Below are positions 28,447 to 37,054 of a stretch of 49,791 nt of DNA, piece after piece (the stretch's first letter is position 1; every line of letters begins with the position of its first letter). The position numbers and the translations under genes were made by a program. The notes under the pieces were generated by a model. The model saw only the letters and a list, made by a program, of their open reading frames with translations, ran no database searches and was not told the origin of the DNA. The DNA comes from Ferruginibacter sp. Its GTDB lineage: Bacteria; Bacteroidota; Bacteroidia; Chitinophagales; Chitinophagaceae. The stretch covers positions 1 through 49,791 of the forward strand of contig JABFQZ010000014.1 of NCBI GenBank assembly GCA_013141435.1. Direction: 5' to 3'.

Positions 28447-29151
28447 ATGGCAGAAAAAAAATTTGCGATATTATTGGTAGAAGACGAAGAAAACTTACAA
28501 GAAGCACTAAAATTAAATTTAGAATTGGAAGGCTATGATGTAACCACTAGCAGCGATGGAGAGCATGCTTTAAAAGTTTTTTCTCAAGGTTATTTCGATG
28601 TAATTATTTTAGATGTAATGTTGCCAGAAATAGATGGAATAACAGTTTGCGAAACTATACGATTAAATAATACCGAGATACCGATACTGATTTTAAGTGC
28701 AAAATCTAACAGTGCTGATAGAGTGCTAGGCCTAAAAAAAGGAGCAGACGATTATTTAGCAAAGCCTTTTAATTTGGAAGAATTGCTTTTAAGAGTAAAT
28801 AAACTAATAAAAAAGAAAGAGCAAATTTTAAATACCCTCCATTTGCCAGATGTGTATGTTTTTGGAGAAAACAAAATAGATTTTAATGCTTCGCAATACT
28901 CCAACAACAAAGAAAATAATGTTGTGCTTACAAAAAAAGAATTAATGCTTTTAAAATTACTTATTGAAAATAAAAATACGGTTGTAACTAGAGAAAAAAT
29001 TTTGCAAACAGTTTGGGGTTACAATATTTACCCAACTACAAGAACGATTGATAACTTCATTTTAAACTTCAGGAAATATTTTGAAGAAGATACTAAAAAT
29101 CCTCGTTATTTTCAAAGTGCAAGAGGTGTGGGATATAAATTTATTTACTAA
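28447..29151 (+). CDS. OmpR-family response regulator
   Basis: A 234-residue DNA-binding response regulator. The receiver domain has the acidic pocket in LLVEDEENL, the phosphoacceptor Asp56 in VIILDVMLP, the conserved Ser/Thr in ILSAKS and Lys in DYLAKPF. The winged-helix domain (about 135-234) has LTKKELMLLKLL, TREKILQTVWGY and the end RGVGYKF. It is the partner of the upstream kinase. It ends 6 bp from the convergently transcribed batD gene, leaving no room for a separate terminator. Confidence 0.96.
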   Translation: MAEKKFAILLVEDEENLQEALKLNLELEGYDVTTSSDGEHALKVFSQGYFDVIILDVMLPEIDGITVCETIRLNNTEIPILILSAKSNSADRVLGLKKGADDYLAKPFNLEELLLRVNKLIKKKEQILNTLHLPDVYVFGENKIDFNASQYSNNKENNVVLTKKELMLLKLLIENKNTVVTREKILQTVWGYNIYPTTRTIDNFILNFRKYFEEDTKNPRYFQSARGVGYKFIY

Positions 29152-29157
29152 ATAATG

Positions 29158-30963
29158 CTAACTCAATGATAAAATTAAGCTTTTAGTTTCATTGTACAAC
29201 TTTACCAATCCTTCATTTTTATCTATAGGCATATACAATTTTTGCTCTATTTCTTTAAGCAAATAGAGGGTTTGCTGTATTTTTGCATTTTCTACAAATA
29301 CTTCTTTCATCGATAGTTCGATCATCTCTAAACTAAACATTTCATCAGGAGTATTGAATTTTTCTACCAAAAATTGTTTAAATTCTGTACTCAATAATTC
29401 ATACCCTTTATTACAATTATTATTAGCCAAACACTGCTCTGTTTTTAGCAAATAATTTTTTTCATGTAGCAATGATGGCAATATGTTTTTTTTAGCAATA
29501 ACTGCTTCATTTAATTCAATATTTTTTTTGCCAATTTTATTTTTTGTTTTTTTATTAAAGAAAATTAAACTCATTAACACTAAAAATAGTAATACTGCAA
29601 ACAATATAGTAGTACTCCATTTTTCTATAAAAGTTTTTTTATAGGCTTTTATATCAGGCTTAGTTATTTTACTTGCTACCGCTTTTACTATATTTATGCT
29701 TATAGGTTTTGTAGCTATTGTTTTATAAGTACTACTCACAATATCAAAATAACTAAAAAGTATTGGTGGTATTATATGTAAACCAGTATCTATTACCGAA
29801 AACGGAATTTCGAAAGATTTGCTACCGCTTAATGGTACATTATTTACGTTTAAATTATCAACACTTTTAGTTTCAAATGGTTCAAAGTTATTAGGCCATT
29901 CTACTGTTGGGCTAGTAAGTAATTGCAAATTACCAGTGCCCAAAATTGTTATAATTAATTTGCCTGTTTCGTCTGTAGTAATTATGTTCTTTTCTAAAAC
30001 AGCATCAATTTCAAATTTACCTACACTACCACTAAAATTATTTGGTTTGCCAAATTCGGGCAATGGTTTTACATGTATTATCATTGGTTTGCTTTGCAGA
30101 GTTACATTTTCTTCAAAAGCTTCTGCATTGCCGTTGTTGTTTTTTACAAAAGTAATTTTATTGTCTAGCGAAGCAGATTCTAATTCAATATCGCCAGGCT
30201 GCAAAGGATATAATTGTGCTTTACGTATTATATATACATTATATTCTCTTCCGTTTAAGGTTTCATGGGTATTAGGGTTTTGGTTAAATTGTTGGGCAAT
30301 ATCGATTACTGAAAAACCATTAAAACCAGGGTTTTTTGTTAGGCTGCTTTCGCTTTTTAGCCTAGTGTATAATTTATAAGTTGCAACAATTGGTTCGCCT
30401 ACAAAGCAGGTATTTTTATTAGTTTGCAATTTTAATTGCATATTTTTATTAACCTTTTCGGGTATTGTTTCGCCCTTTTGCAAAACATAATCTTCGTATT
30501 GTTTTTGTGGTGTAGGTTCATCAAACATATCGAAGGCTGCAAATGGAGACTGGTTTACAGTGCTATTATTTGGTACTTTTTTATTGCTTACAACTAACTT
30601 TAAAGAATTGCTTTTGTATTTTTTTTGAGAAACAACAGCTGTAGCATTTCCAATAATAAAATTTCCAGCTTTTTTGGGTTGCAGTATATAGCTTAGCGAT
30701 ACATATTGGCTAACAATTCCGTTTACATTATTTACAGCTGTTTCTTGATTAGGACCACTTACAACATCAAATTCGGATAAATTAGGTGGTATTATTTGTG
30801 TAATGTTTTCGCCATTTTCTACAGTTAATTTTAAGGTAACATATTCGTTTATTGCTGCGTTAGAAGGTGTTATTGTTGCAATAAATTTAGTTTGACTTTG
30901 TACAATATTTGTATGTACTACAAATAAAAATAAGGCAATAAATTTTGTAAAAAAATGATTCAT
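29158..30963 (-). CDS. batD: BatD-family protein
   Basis: A 601-residue envelope protein of the BatD (oxygen tolerance) family. A signal peptide ends VQSQ; the long periplasmic part is made of beta-sandwich repeats (NEYVTLKLTVENGENITQ, FVGEPIVATYKLYTR, LIITILGTGNLQLLTSP). One transmembrane helix lies at about 448-467 (TILFAVLLFLVLMSLIFF), followed by a cytosolic helical tail of about 130 residues. BatD normally sits in a batA-batB-batC-batD-batE operon with MoxR; none of those is present here, so this is a stand-alone copy. Bat proteins are linked to stress tolerance. Confidence 0.88.
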   Translation of the reverse strand: MNHFFTKFIALFLFVVHTNIVQSQTKFIATITPSNAAINEYVTLKLTVENGENITQIIPPNLSEFDVVSGPNQETAVNNVNGIVSQYVSLSYILQPKKAGNFIIGNATAVVSQKKYKSNSLKLVVSNKKVPNNSTVNQSPFAAFDMFDEPTPQKQYEDYVLQKGETIPEKVNKNMQLKLQTNKNTCFVGEPIVATYKLYTRLKSESSLTKNPGFNGFSVIDIAQQFNQNPNTHETLNGREYNVYIIRKAQLYPLQPGDIELESASLDNKITFVKNNNGNAEAFEENVTLQSKPMIIHVKPLPEFGKPNNFSGSVGKFEIDAVLEKNIITTDETGKLIITILGTGNLQLLTSPTVEWPNNFEPFETKSVDNLNVNNVPLSGSKSFEIPFSVIDTGLHIIPPILFSYFDIVSSTYKTIATKPISINIVKAVASKITKPDIKAYKKTFIEKWSTTILFAVLLFLVLMSLIFFNKKTKNKIGKKNIELNEAVIAKKNILPSLLHEKNYLLKTEQCLANNNCNKGYELLSTEFKQFLVEKFNTPDEMFSLEMIELSMKEVFVENAKIQQTLYLLKEIEQKLYMPIDKNEGLVKLYNETKSLILSLS

Positions 30964-31002
30964 ATAAAACTAATATAGCCAAAAAATATAGTAATTATTT
31001 TG

Positions 31003-31010
31003 CAAAAATA
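31003..31010 (-). promoter_or_regulatory. TAnnTTTG-type -7 box of batD
   Basis: On the minus strand TATTTTTG fits the Bacteroidota -7 box. Transcription would start near 30997, giving a leader of about 35 nt before the batD ATG. The -33 element is not clear. Confidence 0.4.
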
Positions 31011-31058
31011 AAGATACAAATACTTGCTATGTAAATTATGAGGGTAAATATTTGTTAA

Positions 31059-31757
31059 TTACAAATCGCCAAGTTGTGGGCGCATTATTATTTCTTCGGG
31101 TACAGCCGAAGCCGACAATTTTGTACATGCTAATATCATTTTTGCAATATCTGTTGCTTCCATAATACGTTTGTTTGTATTATCAAAACCAGCCCACGAA
31201 TCGGTATATACTGCACCTGGAAAAACTGTAGTAACTTTTACACCTGTTTCTTTAAGTTCATTTCGCAAATTTTGGCTAAACCCATTCATAGCAAATTTGC
31301 TTATACCATAACTACCTCCGTTATTATAGGCTTGTAACCCAGCAATAGAGCAAATATTAATTATATGGCCAGTTGCATTTTTTACCATACTTGGTGCTAT
31401 TTTTTTTGTAAGATAATAAGCACTAAATAAATTACTGTTTAGCATTTCTTGTAATGCGTTTTCAGTTTCTTCTAATATATTACCAGGTACAAAACTACCT
31501 GCATTATTTATTAATATATGTGGTATGCTGTTTTTAATACAAAAATTGGCAAAGGCTTCGGCATTGTTTACATCGGATAATTCGGTAGCTAAGAACTTTA
31601 CCGAACATTGCGGAAAACTTTGCATTATTTCTAATGCTGTTTTTTCTAAAACTTCCTTATTTCTGGCACACAAAAAAAGTGTGTGTCCTTCTGCTGCAAA
31701 GGCTTCAGCTATTGCCCTACCAATTCCTCTCGATGCTCCTGTTATTACAATATTCAT
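31059..31757 (-). CDS. Short-chain dehydrogenase/reductase (SDR)
   Basis: A 232-residue NAD(P)-dependent oxidoreductase. MNIVITGASRGIGRAIAEAF holds the TGxxxGIG cofactor loop and Arg10 after Ser favours NADP. LINNAGSF is the NNAG motif; the catalytic residues are Ser in NICSIAG, Tyr and Lys in YGISKFAMNG. Its closest-looking relatives are the 3-oxoacyl-ACP reductase-like or DltE/YdfG-type SDRs; the substrate is undetermined. The gene diverges from yjjG with a 74-bp spacer. Confidence 0.92.
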   Translation of the reverse strand: MNIVITGASRGIGRAIAEAFAAEGHTLFLCARNKEVLEKTALEIMQSFPQCSVKFLATELSDVNNAEAFANFCIKNSIPHILINNAGSFVPGNILEETENALQEMLNSNLFSAYYLTKKIAPSMVKNATGHIINICSIAGLQAYNNGGSYGISKFAMNGFSQNLRNELKETGVKVTTVFPGAVYTDSWAGFDNTNKRIMEATDIAKMILACTKLSASAVPEEIIMRPQLGDL

Positions 31758-31831
31758 ACTGTGCGTTTATATTTTACTATCTTTATATTTTTAGTAAAGT
31801 TAATTGAACAAATTTCAAAAATATAAAATAC

Positions 31832-32527
31832 ATGGCTGTTTACAAACATCTTTTTTTTGACTTAGATCATACCATTTGGGATTTTGATACCAATGCAAAA
31901 GATACATTGCAAGATTTATACAATAATGGATTGGCTGAAATAACAAAAGCACCTTTTCAAGAATTTTACGATAAATACCTTTTTCATAATGCACACTTAT
32001 GGGCTAGGTACGAAAAAGGATTTATTGGAGTAGAAGAATTAAAGTGGAAAAGAATGTGGCGCACTTTATTAGATTTTAAAATTGCAGACGAAGGATTATC
32101 AAAAGAATTGAGTGCCACTTTTTTAGAAATATTGCCTACAAAAAAAGTAGTGTTTCCCTACACATTTGAAATACTAGAATATTTAACGAAAAAAAATTAC
32201 CAACTGCATTTAATTACCAATGGATTTGTACATACTCAAACAATGAAATTAAAAAATAGCGGCTTAGATAAATATTTTATAGAAATGATTACATCTGAAG
32301 TTAGCAATAGCATAAAACCAAAAAAGGAGATATTTGATTTTGCTTTGCAAAAAACAAATGCTAAACTCAACGAAAGTTTAATGCTTGGCGATAATCAGGA
32401 TGCGGATATTGCAGGTGCACTTAATGCAGGTATGGATGTGGTATTTGTAAACCATACAAAAGTTGCTTTAAAATATAAACCAACTTATAATATTACTCAT
32501 TTAAAAGAGCTAGAAAATATATTATAA
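31832..32527 (+). CDS. yjjG: YjjG-family pyrimidine nucleotidase (HAD)
   Basis: A 231-residue HAD-superfamily phosphatase that removes phosphate from non-canonical pyrimidine nucleotides, keeping them out of DNA. HLFFDLDHTIWDFDTNA has the Asp10/Asp12 catalytic pair and the WDFDTN extension typical of the YjjG group. LITNGFVHTQ is motif II, SIKPKKEIFDFAL motif III, and MLGDNQDADIAGALNAGMD motif IV. It ends in a bidirectional terminator shared with the small gene on the other strand. Confidence 0.93.
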   Translation: MAVYKHLFFDLDHTIWDFDTNAKDTLQDLYNNGLAEITKAPFQEFYDKYLFHNAHLWARYEKGFIGVEELKWKRMWRTLLDFKIADEGLSKELSATFLEILPTKKVVFPYTFEILEYLTKKNYQLHLITNGFVHTQTMKLKNSGLDKYFIEMITSEVSNSIKPKKEIFDFALQKTNAKLNESLMLGDNQDADIAGALNAGMDVVFVNHTKVALKYKPTYNITHLKELENIL

Positions 32528-32558
32528 AAAAAGGAGCTAAATTTTAGCTCCTTTTTTT
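32526..32558. terminator. Bidirectional terminator between yjjG and the small Lys/Cys gene
   Basis: A perfect 15-bp stem (32526-32540 and 32544-32558) with a 3-nt loop carries seven A on the left and seven T on the right, so it gives a U-tract on either strand. It begins at the last base pair of the yjjG stop codon and lies 18 bp past the end of the minus-strand gene. Confidence 0.9.
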
Positions 32559-32575
32559 AAATTAAATTCATCAAA

Positions 32576-32764
32576 TTACATTGCAGGTGTTGCGGCTTCT
32601 ACTGTAGCAGTTTTTTCTGCTTTTGCACCACAAGATTTTTTTGCACCTTTGCTGCAACATGTTTTAGATTTTGCACATTTTTTCTTGTTCTTTTTTCCAC
32701 CATCGGCAAATGCTGCACCTGTAACTAATAATGCTGCTGTAGCTAATAAAAATAGTTTTTTCAT
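32576..32764 (-). CDS. Small secreted Lys/Cys-rich protein
   Basis: A 62-residue protein. The signal peptide MKKLFLLATAALLVTGAAFA is textbook, with cleavage after residue 20. The 42-residue mature part has four cysteines (30, 36, 37, 45), many lysines and an Ala/Thr/Glu-rich tail. Such short Lys/Cys-rich secreted peptides occur in Bacteroidota without an assigned function; metal binding or a structural role are guesses. The gene is real by its signal peptide, its dedicated terminator and its position 86 bp from psd. It lies on its own transcript. Confidence 0.8.
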   Translation of the reverse strand: MKKLFLLATAALLVTGAAFADGGKKNKKKCAKSKTCCSKGAKKSCGAKAEKTATVEAATPAM

Positions 32765-32850
32765 TTTTTATTTTTTTTAATTGTTATAAATTCTGTTATA
32801 AAAGTAAAACTTTTATTATTATTAAATACACATTTTTTGTTAAAATAGTT

Positions 32851-33507
32851 TTATAATGTGCCAATTACGGTAACTCCTCCTTTAACTACTTCATTTAGTT
32901 CTACTTGTAGTTTTGTTCCTACTGGCAATAACAAATCTACCCTACTGCCAAATTTTATAAAGCCAAACTCATTGGTTTGTTTTACTTTTTGCCCCACTTG
33001 TGCATAATTTACAATACGCTTTGCCAAAGCTCCAGCAATTTGCTTTACCAATATTTCATTTTCGCCATTTTTTATTACTATAGAATGGCGCTCGTTTTCG
33101 GTAGATGATTTAGGATTCCAAGCCACTAAAAATTTGCCTTTGTGATGCTTATTGTATACTACTTCTCCATCGATAGGATTACGATTTACATGCACATTTG
33201 CGGGGCTCATAAATACAGATACTTGCAATCTTTTTGTTTTAAAATATTCTTCATCTACTGTTTCTTCTATTACAACTACTCTACCATCGGCTGGGCAAAT
33301 AATTTTACCCTCATCAATAGTAAGTGTACGATTAGGAATACGAAAAAAAGAAACTAAAAATAACAATAAACCCAGTGTTACAATCACAAACAATAAGCAT
33401 AACCAAGGAAAAGAAGCTGCAAATAACCAACGAAATAATAAATTTAGCATTACAAAAATAATGGTGCCTATTGCAATAGACTTGTAGCCTTCTCTATGAA
33501 TTGTCAT
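32851..33507 (-). CDS. psd: Phosphatidylserine decarboxylase family protein
   Basis: A 218-residue membrane-associated enzyme that makes phosphatidylethanolamine from phosphatidylserine. FIKFGSRVDLLLP is the self-cleavage site, where the Ser of FGS becomes the pyruvoyl cofactor. The conserved VFMSPANVHVNRNPIDGEV block (about 98-116) carries His residues of the active centre, and two hydrophobic helices lie near the N-terminus (IAIGTIIFVMLNLLFRWLFA and LCLLFVIVTLGLLLFL). It is the short archaetidylserine-type form common in Bacteroidota. The usual neighbour cdsA is 7.7 kb away, beyond an accessory block. Confidence 0.95.
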   Translation of the reverse strand: MTIHREGYKSIAIGTIIFVMLNLLFRWLFAASFPWLCLLFVIVTLGLLLFLVSFFRIPNRTLTIDEGKIICPADGRVVVIEETVDEEYFKTKRLQVSVFMSPANVHVNRNPIDGEVVYNKHHKGKFLVAWNPKSSTENERHSIVIKNGENEILVKQIAGALAKRIVNYAQVGQKVKQTNEFGFIKFGSRVDLLLPVGTKLQVELNEVVKGGVTVIGTL

Positions 33508-33981
33508 AATGTAGTTTTTTTTTGGAGTGGCAAAGTTAACTCAAAACTATTGCAATTTCTAACTCAAAATTTTAAGTGTGGTCAATTTTTGGATAGCTAT
33601 AAGAGAAATCGATACCAATAAATCCGTATAATCTGTAAAAAGATAATCTGCTTTTGAAATATCTAGTAAATCCAACAAAAATTATATTTAGGATTTCTAT
33701 TAAAAAATTAAATTGGTTTAATTTCTACAACAAGAGCACACTTTTCTACCATTTTCGCAAATCTGATGTTGCATTTACATCGAAATTTCTTTGCAATTTT
33801 GTTTTATTGTAACTTCTTTAATTTCTTCAAGAAGTAGTTTAGTAACTATTATTGTAAGTAATAATCGTAAGCAATAACTCCACAATTAACAAACAAAATA
33901 ACCACTTACACCAAAGTTCAAAATGCTAATGATATTAATTCTAACTTTGCACACTAATGAGAAAACAACACATAATGTAGT
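33508..33981. other. Gene-free spacer, left edge of the accessory block
   Basis: This 474-bp stretch lies between divergent psd and the AraC-type regulator. I see no gene with confidence. A broken minus-strand frame around 33750-33850 reads LLLEEIKEVTIKQNCKEISM then stops and continues with a short Cys-rich stretch, possibly a decayed gene. At 33903-33915 CACTTACACCAAA is the inverted copy of 41077-41089 at the other end of the block. Confidence 0.4.
33531..33538 (-). promoter_or_regulatory. TAnnTTTG -7 box of psd
   Basis: On the minus strand TAACTTTG matches the Bacteroidota -7 box exactly. Transcription would start near 33525, about 18 nt before the psd ATG. No clear -33 box is visible. 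Confidence 0.5.
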
Positions 33982-35136
33982 ATGTTATATTTAGTAGGTA
34001 TTGTAATAACCTTTTTCCTTTTTTTACTCTTAACTACAAAAAAGAATAAGAGTGATGCTGATAAAATTTTAGCTTCTTGGCTTTTATTTATTGGTGTTCA
34101 TTTGGGCATATATTATTTGCATAAGACTGGTCAATTCAATTATTTCCCTTATCTACTTGGCTTTGAAATACCATTACCCTTGCTTCATGTTCCTTTTTTG
34201 TATTTATATATTTCATCGCTTACCAATCAAACCAAAAATAAAATATTTAGACTTATTCATTTTTTACCATTTGTTTTAACATATTTCTTACTTTTTGATT
34301 TTCTAACTTCCTCTCTTCTACATAAGAAATATGTATATGAACACAATGGTATTGGCTATGAAAAAACAATGTTTTTTTTTAATTGGATTATTATCATACA
34401 GGGAATTGTCTATATTATACTATCTATTTATAAATTAAAGAAACATCAACAAAACATACTATCTAAATTTTCAAACACCACAAAAATCAACCTTAATTGG
34501 CTGTTATATTTAACTATAGGAATTAGCTTCATTTGGTTTGCTATTATTTATGGAAAAGATGAAATTATATTTTCAATCGTAGTTTTATTTGTCCTTTTTA
34601 TTGGTTATTTCGGTATCAAGCAAGTGGGAATATTTACCAATAATGAGTTTCAAACACCAATTGAAGATTTAGATATTTTATCAAAAGAAGAAAGCAATAT
34701 TTTGCCCCCAATATTATTGACAGAAGAGCAATTAAATAAACAAGAAAAAGTAAAATATGAAAAGTCAAAGATTAACCAACAGGAAATTTCAATTATTCAT
34801 CTAAATCTATCAAAGTTGATGGATAAAGAAAAACTGTTTAAAAACCCTGAACTCACTTTATCAGATTTGGCACAAAAACTATTGGTACACCCCAACACAC
34901 TTTCACAAGTAATAAATTCGGTAGAGCAAAAAAATTTCTATGATTATATCAATCTTCAAAGAATTGAAGAATTTAAAAGCTTAGCTTTTTTGCCTGAAAA
35001 TAAAGAATACACACTGTTATCCTTAGCCTTTGAATGTGGTTTTAATTCAAAATCATCTTTCAACCGCAACTTCAAAAAAGCTACTAATCTTTCACCTTCC
35101 GAATATTTAAACCAAGCCAATATTCATTTATATTAA
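33982..35136 (+). CDS. Membrane-anchored AraC-family regulator
   Basis: A 384-residue protein with a membrane-embedded sensor and a DNA-binding tail. The first 215 residues hold about seven hydrophobic helices (for example MLYLVGIVITFFLFLLL and RLIHFLPFVLTYFLLF), and the last 105 form an AraC-type double helix-turn-helix (LTLSDLAQKLLVHPNTLSQV, then LSLAFECGFNSKSSFNRNFK and ATNLSPSEY). This layout is common in Bacteroidota. It probably controls the hydrolase gene 161 bp downstream and perhaps the rest of the plus-strand run; a 6-bp inverted repeat (CCCCAA 35217-35222, TTGGGG 35245-35250) in that spacer is a possible but weak target. Confidence 0.9.
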   Translation: MLYLVGIVITFFLFLLLTTKKNKSDADKILASWLLFIGVHLGIYYLHKTGQFNYFPYLLGFEIPLPLLHVPFLYLYISSLTNQTKNKIFRLIHFLPFVLTYFLLFDFLTSSLLHKKYVYEHNGIGYEKTMFFFNWIIIIQGIVYIILSIYKLKKHQQNILSKFSNTTKINLNWLLYLTIGISFIWFAIIYGKDEIIFSIVVLFVLFIGYFGIKQVGIFTNNEFQTPIEDLDILSKEESNILPPILLTEEQLNKQEKVKYEKSKINQQEISIIHLNLSKLMDKEKLFKNPELTLSDLAQKLLVHPNTLSQVINSVEQKNFYDYINLQRIEEFKSLAFLPENKEYTLLSLAFECGFNSKSSFNRNFKKATNLSPSEYLNQANIHLY

Positions 35137-35297
35137 AAAAGTAAGGGGCAACTTTCAAGAAAAGGTATCATTAAACACAATCTATTGTTTATGAATAATC
35201 TATAATGTAAATATTTCCCCAAAAAATTAGTGCCACCTTTCCTATTGGGGCGACTACTCAAAAATTTCATCTCACATTTGCATAAATTTTAAAACAA

Positions 35298-36296
35298 ATG
35301 AATATGATGAAAAGTAAAGTAATCTTGTTGGTGCTTGCCACTACTAGTATCTTTTTTGCAGGGTGCAAAAAAAACATGAACATTAACGATGCAGGAAATT
35401 TGGTTCTTAAAACTGTTGACCAAGACCCAACACTCCCCTCTATTTCTGTAAATGGCACACAATTACATGCCGAAACCTTTGGAAACCCAGATAGTGCTAT
35501 GGTGGTGTTTTTACATGGTGGGCCAGGTGGCGACTATAGAAATGGATTAAATGCAAAACAATTGGCAGCAAATGGTTATTTTGTTGTGTTTTATGACCAA
35601 AGGGGTTCTGGTTTATCAAAAAGACATAATAAAAATAGCTATTCTATTCAATTAATGTTCGACGATTTGTCTGCTGTTATTCAACATTACAGAACATCTC
35701 CATCTCAAAAAGTTTTTCTTTTTGGGCATTCGTGGGGAGCTATATTGGCTGCGGGCTATATAAATAAATATCCTACTCGTATTAATGGAGTCATTTTTGC
35801 AGAACCTGGAGGTTTTACTTCCACAAACCTTGATGAATATGGAGCAAGAACCAGAAAATTAAATTTATTTTCTGAAGGCACCAATGATGTATTATACTTT
35901 AACCAATTTCTTACAGGCAAAGAAAACGACCATGAAATACTTGATTATAAAATAAATATATCATCTAGCTATACTTACCAAAAAGGAAATTCAGAAGGCA
36001 TCGAAGGTCCTAGTCCTTTTTGGAGAAATGGAGCGGTGGTTTTAAATAGCCTTGGAGATATTAGTAACAAAGATGGCTTTGACTTTACAACAAACTTAAA
36101 TCTATTTACTACAAAAGTATTGTTTTTATATGGCGAATTAAATACGGCTTATGGTTTAGAATTTGCAAACAAAGAGGCTGTATACTTTGCAAACAAACAA
36201 ATTTCTAAAATCAATGGAACTGGTCATGAAATGATATATTTTAAATGGAACAATGTATATCCTATTGTATTACCTTATCTAAACTCTTTAAAATAA
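35298..36296 (+). CDS. Lipoprotein alpha/beta-hydrolase, proline iminopeptidase-like
   Basis: A 332-residue lipoprotein with lipobox cysteine at 23 (FFAGC-KK). HGGPGGDYRNG (73 onward) and FYDQRGSGLSKRH are typical of proline iminopeptidases and related peptidases; GHSWGAILA carries the nucleophile Ser145, and the catalytic His is in INGTGHEMIYF near the C-terminus. A peptidase role outside the cytoplasm is inferred from family and lipoprotein signal; the substrate is unknown. Starts at 35304 or 35307 are also possible because the N-terminus has MNMM. The next gene starts 4 bp after its stop. Confidence 0.85.
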   Translation: MNMMKSKVILLVLATTSIFFAGCKKNMNINDAGNLVLKTVDQDPTLPSISVNGTQLHAETFGNPDSAMVVFLHGGPGGDYRNGLNAKQLAANGYFVVFYDQRGSGLSKRHNKNSYSIQLMFDDLSAVIQHYRTSPSQKVFLFGHSWGAILAAGYINKYPTRINGVIFAEPGGFTSTNLDEYGARTRKLNLFSEGTNDVLYFNQFLTGKENDHEILDYKINISSSYTYQKGNSEGIEGPSPFWRNGAVVLNSLGDISNKDGFDFTTNLNLFTTKVLFLYGELNTAYGLEFANKEAVYFANKQISKINGTGHEMIYFKWNNVYPIVLPYLNSLK

Positions 36297-36300
36297 ATTT

Positions 36301-36981
36301 ATGAAAAATATAAAAATATTAATATTAGCTGCATTTTCATTTATAGTAACCAATAAAAGTTATGCTCAAAGTATAAATTGGAAAAATTTAAAAAGTAGCC
36401 AAAAGCATATACTTCACCTAAATACAGGATTAGATTATGGAGTTGTATTTGGGTTAGGGTATAGTTATCAACTAAAATCCAAGTTGCCAACGCTTTTAAA
36501 TATATCTTATTCATTTCCATCGGGCAATGAGTTACTTGGTGATTTTAAAACCAAAATAGGCGGCCAAGTTAAATTGTACACTGTCAATAATTTTCAATTT
36601 AGTGCTTCTATTTATGGTATTTATAGGCGTTATCAAAATCCACTGGTTAGGATACAAAATTTTGGGAGCGAAATTACTGGAGTTGTTGGTTATTATAAAT
36701 CAAAGTGGTTTGTTGCCGGTGAAGCTGGGTTTGACAAAGCCATCGTTACCAATTTTAAACATTCTGCAAAATTTAAAGAAGATTTTCCGGCTGTTAAAGA
36801 TGGTTGGTATGAGCCCTCAACAGGCGGAAACTTTAATTACGGAATACAAACTGGATATTCATTAAAAAAAAGTGATATAACTTTAAAAATAGGTAAGTTA
36901 TTAACACAAGATTTTAAAACAAAACCATTTTTTCCTTATTATTTACAATTGGGTTATAATTTAAAAATTGGAAGAAACTAA
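36301..36981 (+). CDS. Small predicted outer-membrane beta-barrel protein
   Basis: A 226-residue secreted protein I cannot assign to a family. The signal peptide ends KSYAQ (about 23). The mature part is dominated by amphipathic strands (YGVVFGLGYSYQLKSKLP, QFSASIYGIYRRYQNPL, FNYGIQTGYSLKKSDITLKI) and it ends FPYYLQLGYNLKIGRN. It follows the lipoprotein hydrolase by 4 bp, so the two are translated from one mRNA and may act together at the outer membrane. Confidence 0.7.
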   Translation: MKNIKILILAAFSFIVTNKSYAQSINWKNLKSSQKHILHLNTGLDYGVVFGLGYSYQLKSKLPTLLNISYSFPSGNELLGDFKTKIGGQVKLYTVNNFQFSASIYGIYRRYQNPLVRIQNFGSEITGVVGYYKSKWFVAGEAGFDKAIVTNFKHSAKFKEDFPAVKDGWYEPSTGGNFNYGIQTGYSLKKSDITLKIGKLLTQDFKTKPFFPYYLQLGYNLKIGRN

Positions 36982-36999
36982 GGAATAGAAAGAAATAAT

Positions 37000-37040
37000 T
37001 TAAGATGGTCTAATTTCTTATGGAAATTAGACCATCTTAA
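37000..37040. repeat. Perfect 18-bp inverted repeat
   Basis: The arms 37000-37017 and 37023-37040 are perfect reverse complements with a 5-nt loop (TTATG). It lies in the 73-bp spacer after the barrel-protein gene and 14 bp before the DUF2306 start. There is no U-tract, so it is not a standard intrinsic terminator, although the stem is strong enough to stop or protect RNA. Confidence 0.85.
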
Positions 37041-37054
37041 TAAATTATAGATAA

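Noticed and set aside
29819..30379. Plus-strand frame of 186 residues inside batD
   Set aside because: Antisense shadow of a well-supported BatD coding region with no motif of its own.
35217..35250. CCCCAA/TTGGGG inverted repeat as an AraC-type operator
   Set aside because: AraC-family sites are usually direct repeats and only 6 bp match, so it is mentioned under the regulator but not listed as a site.
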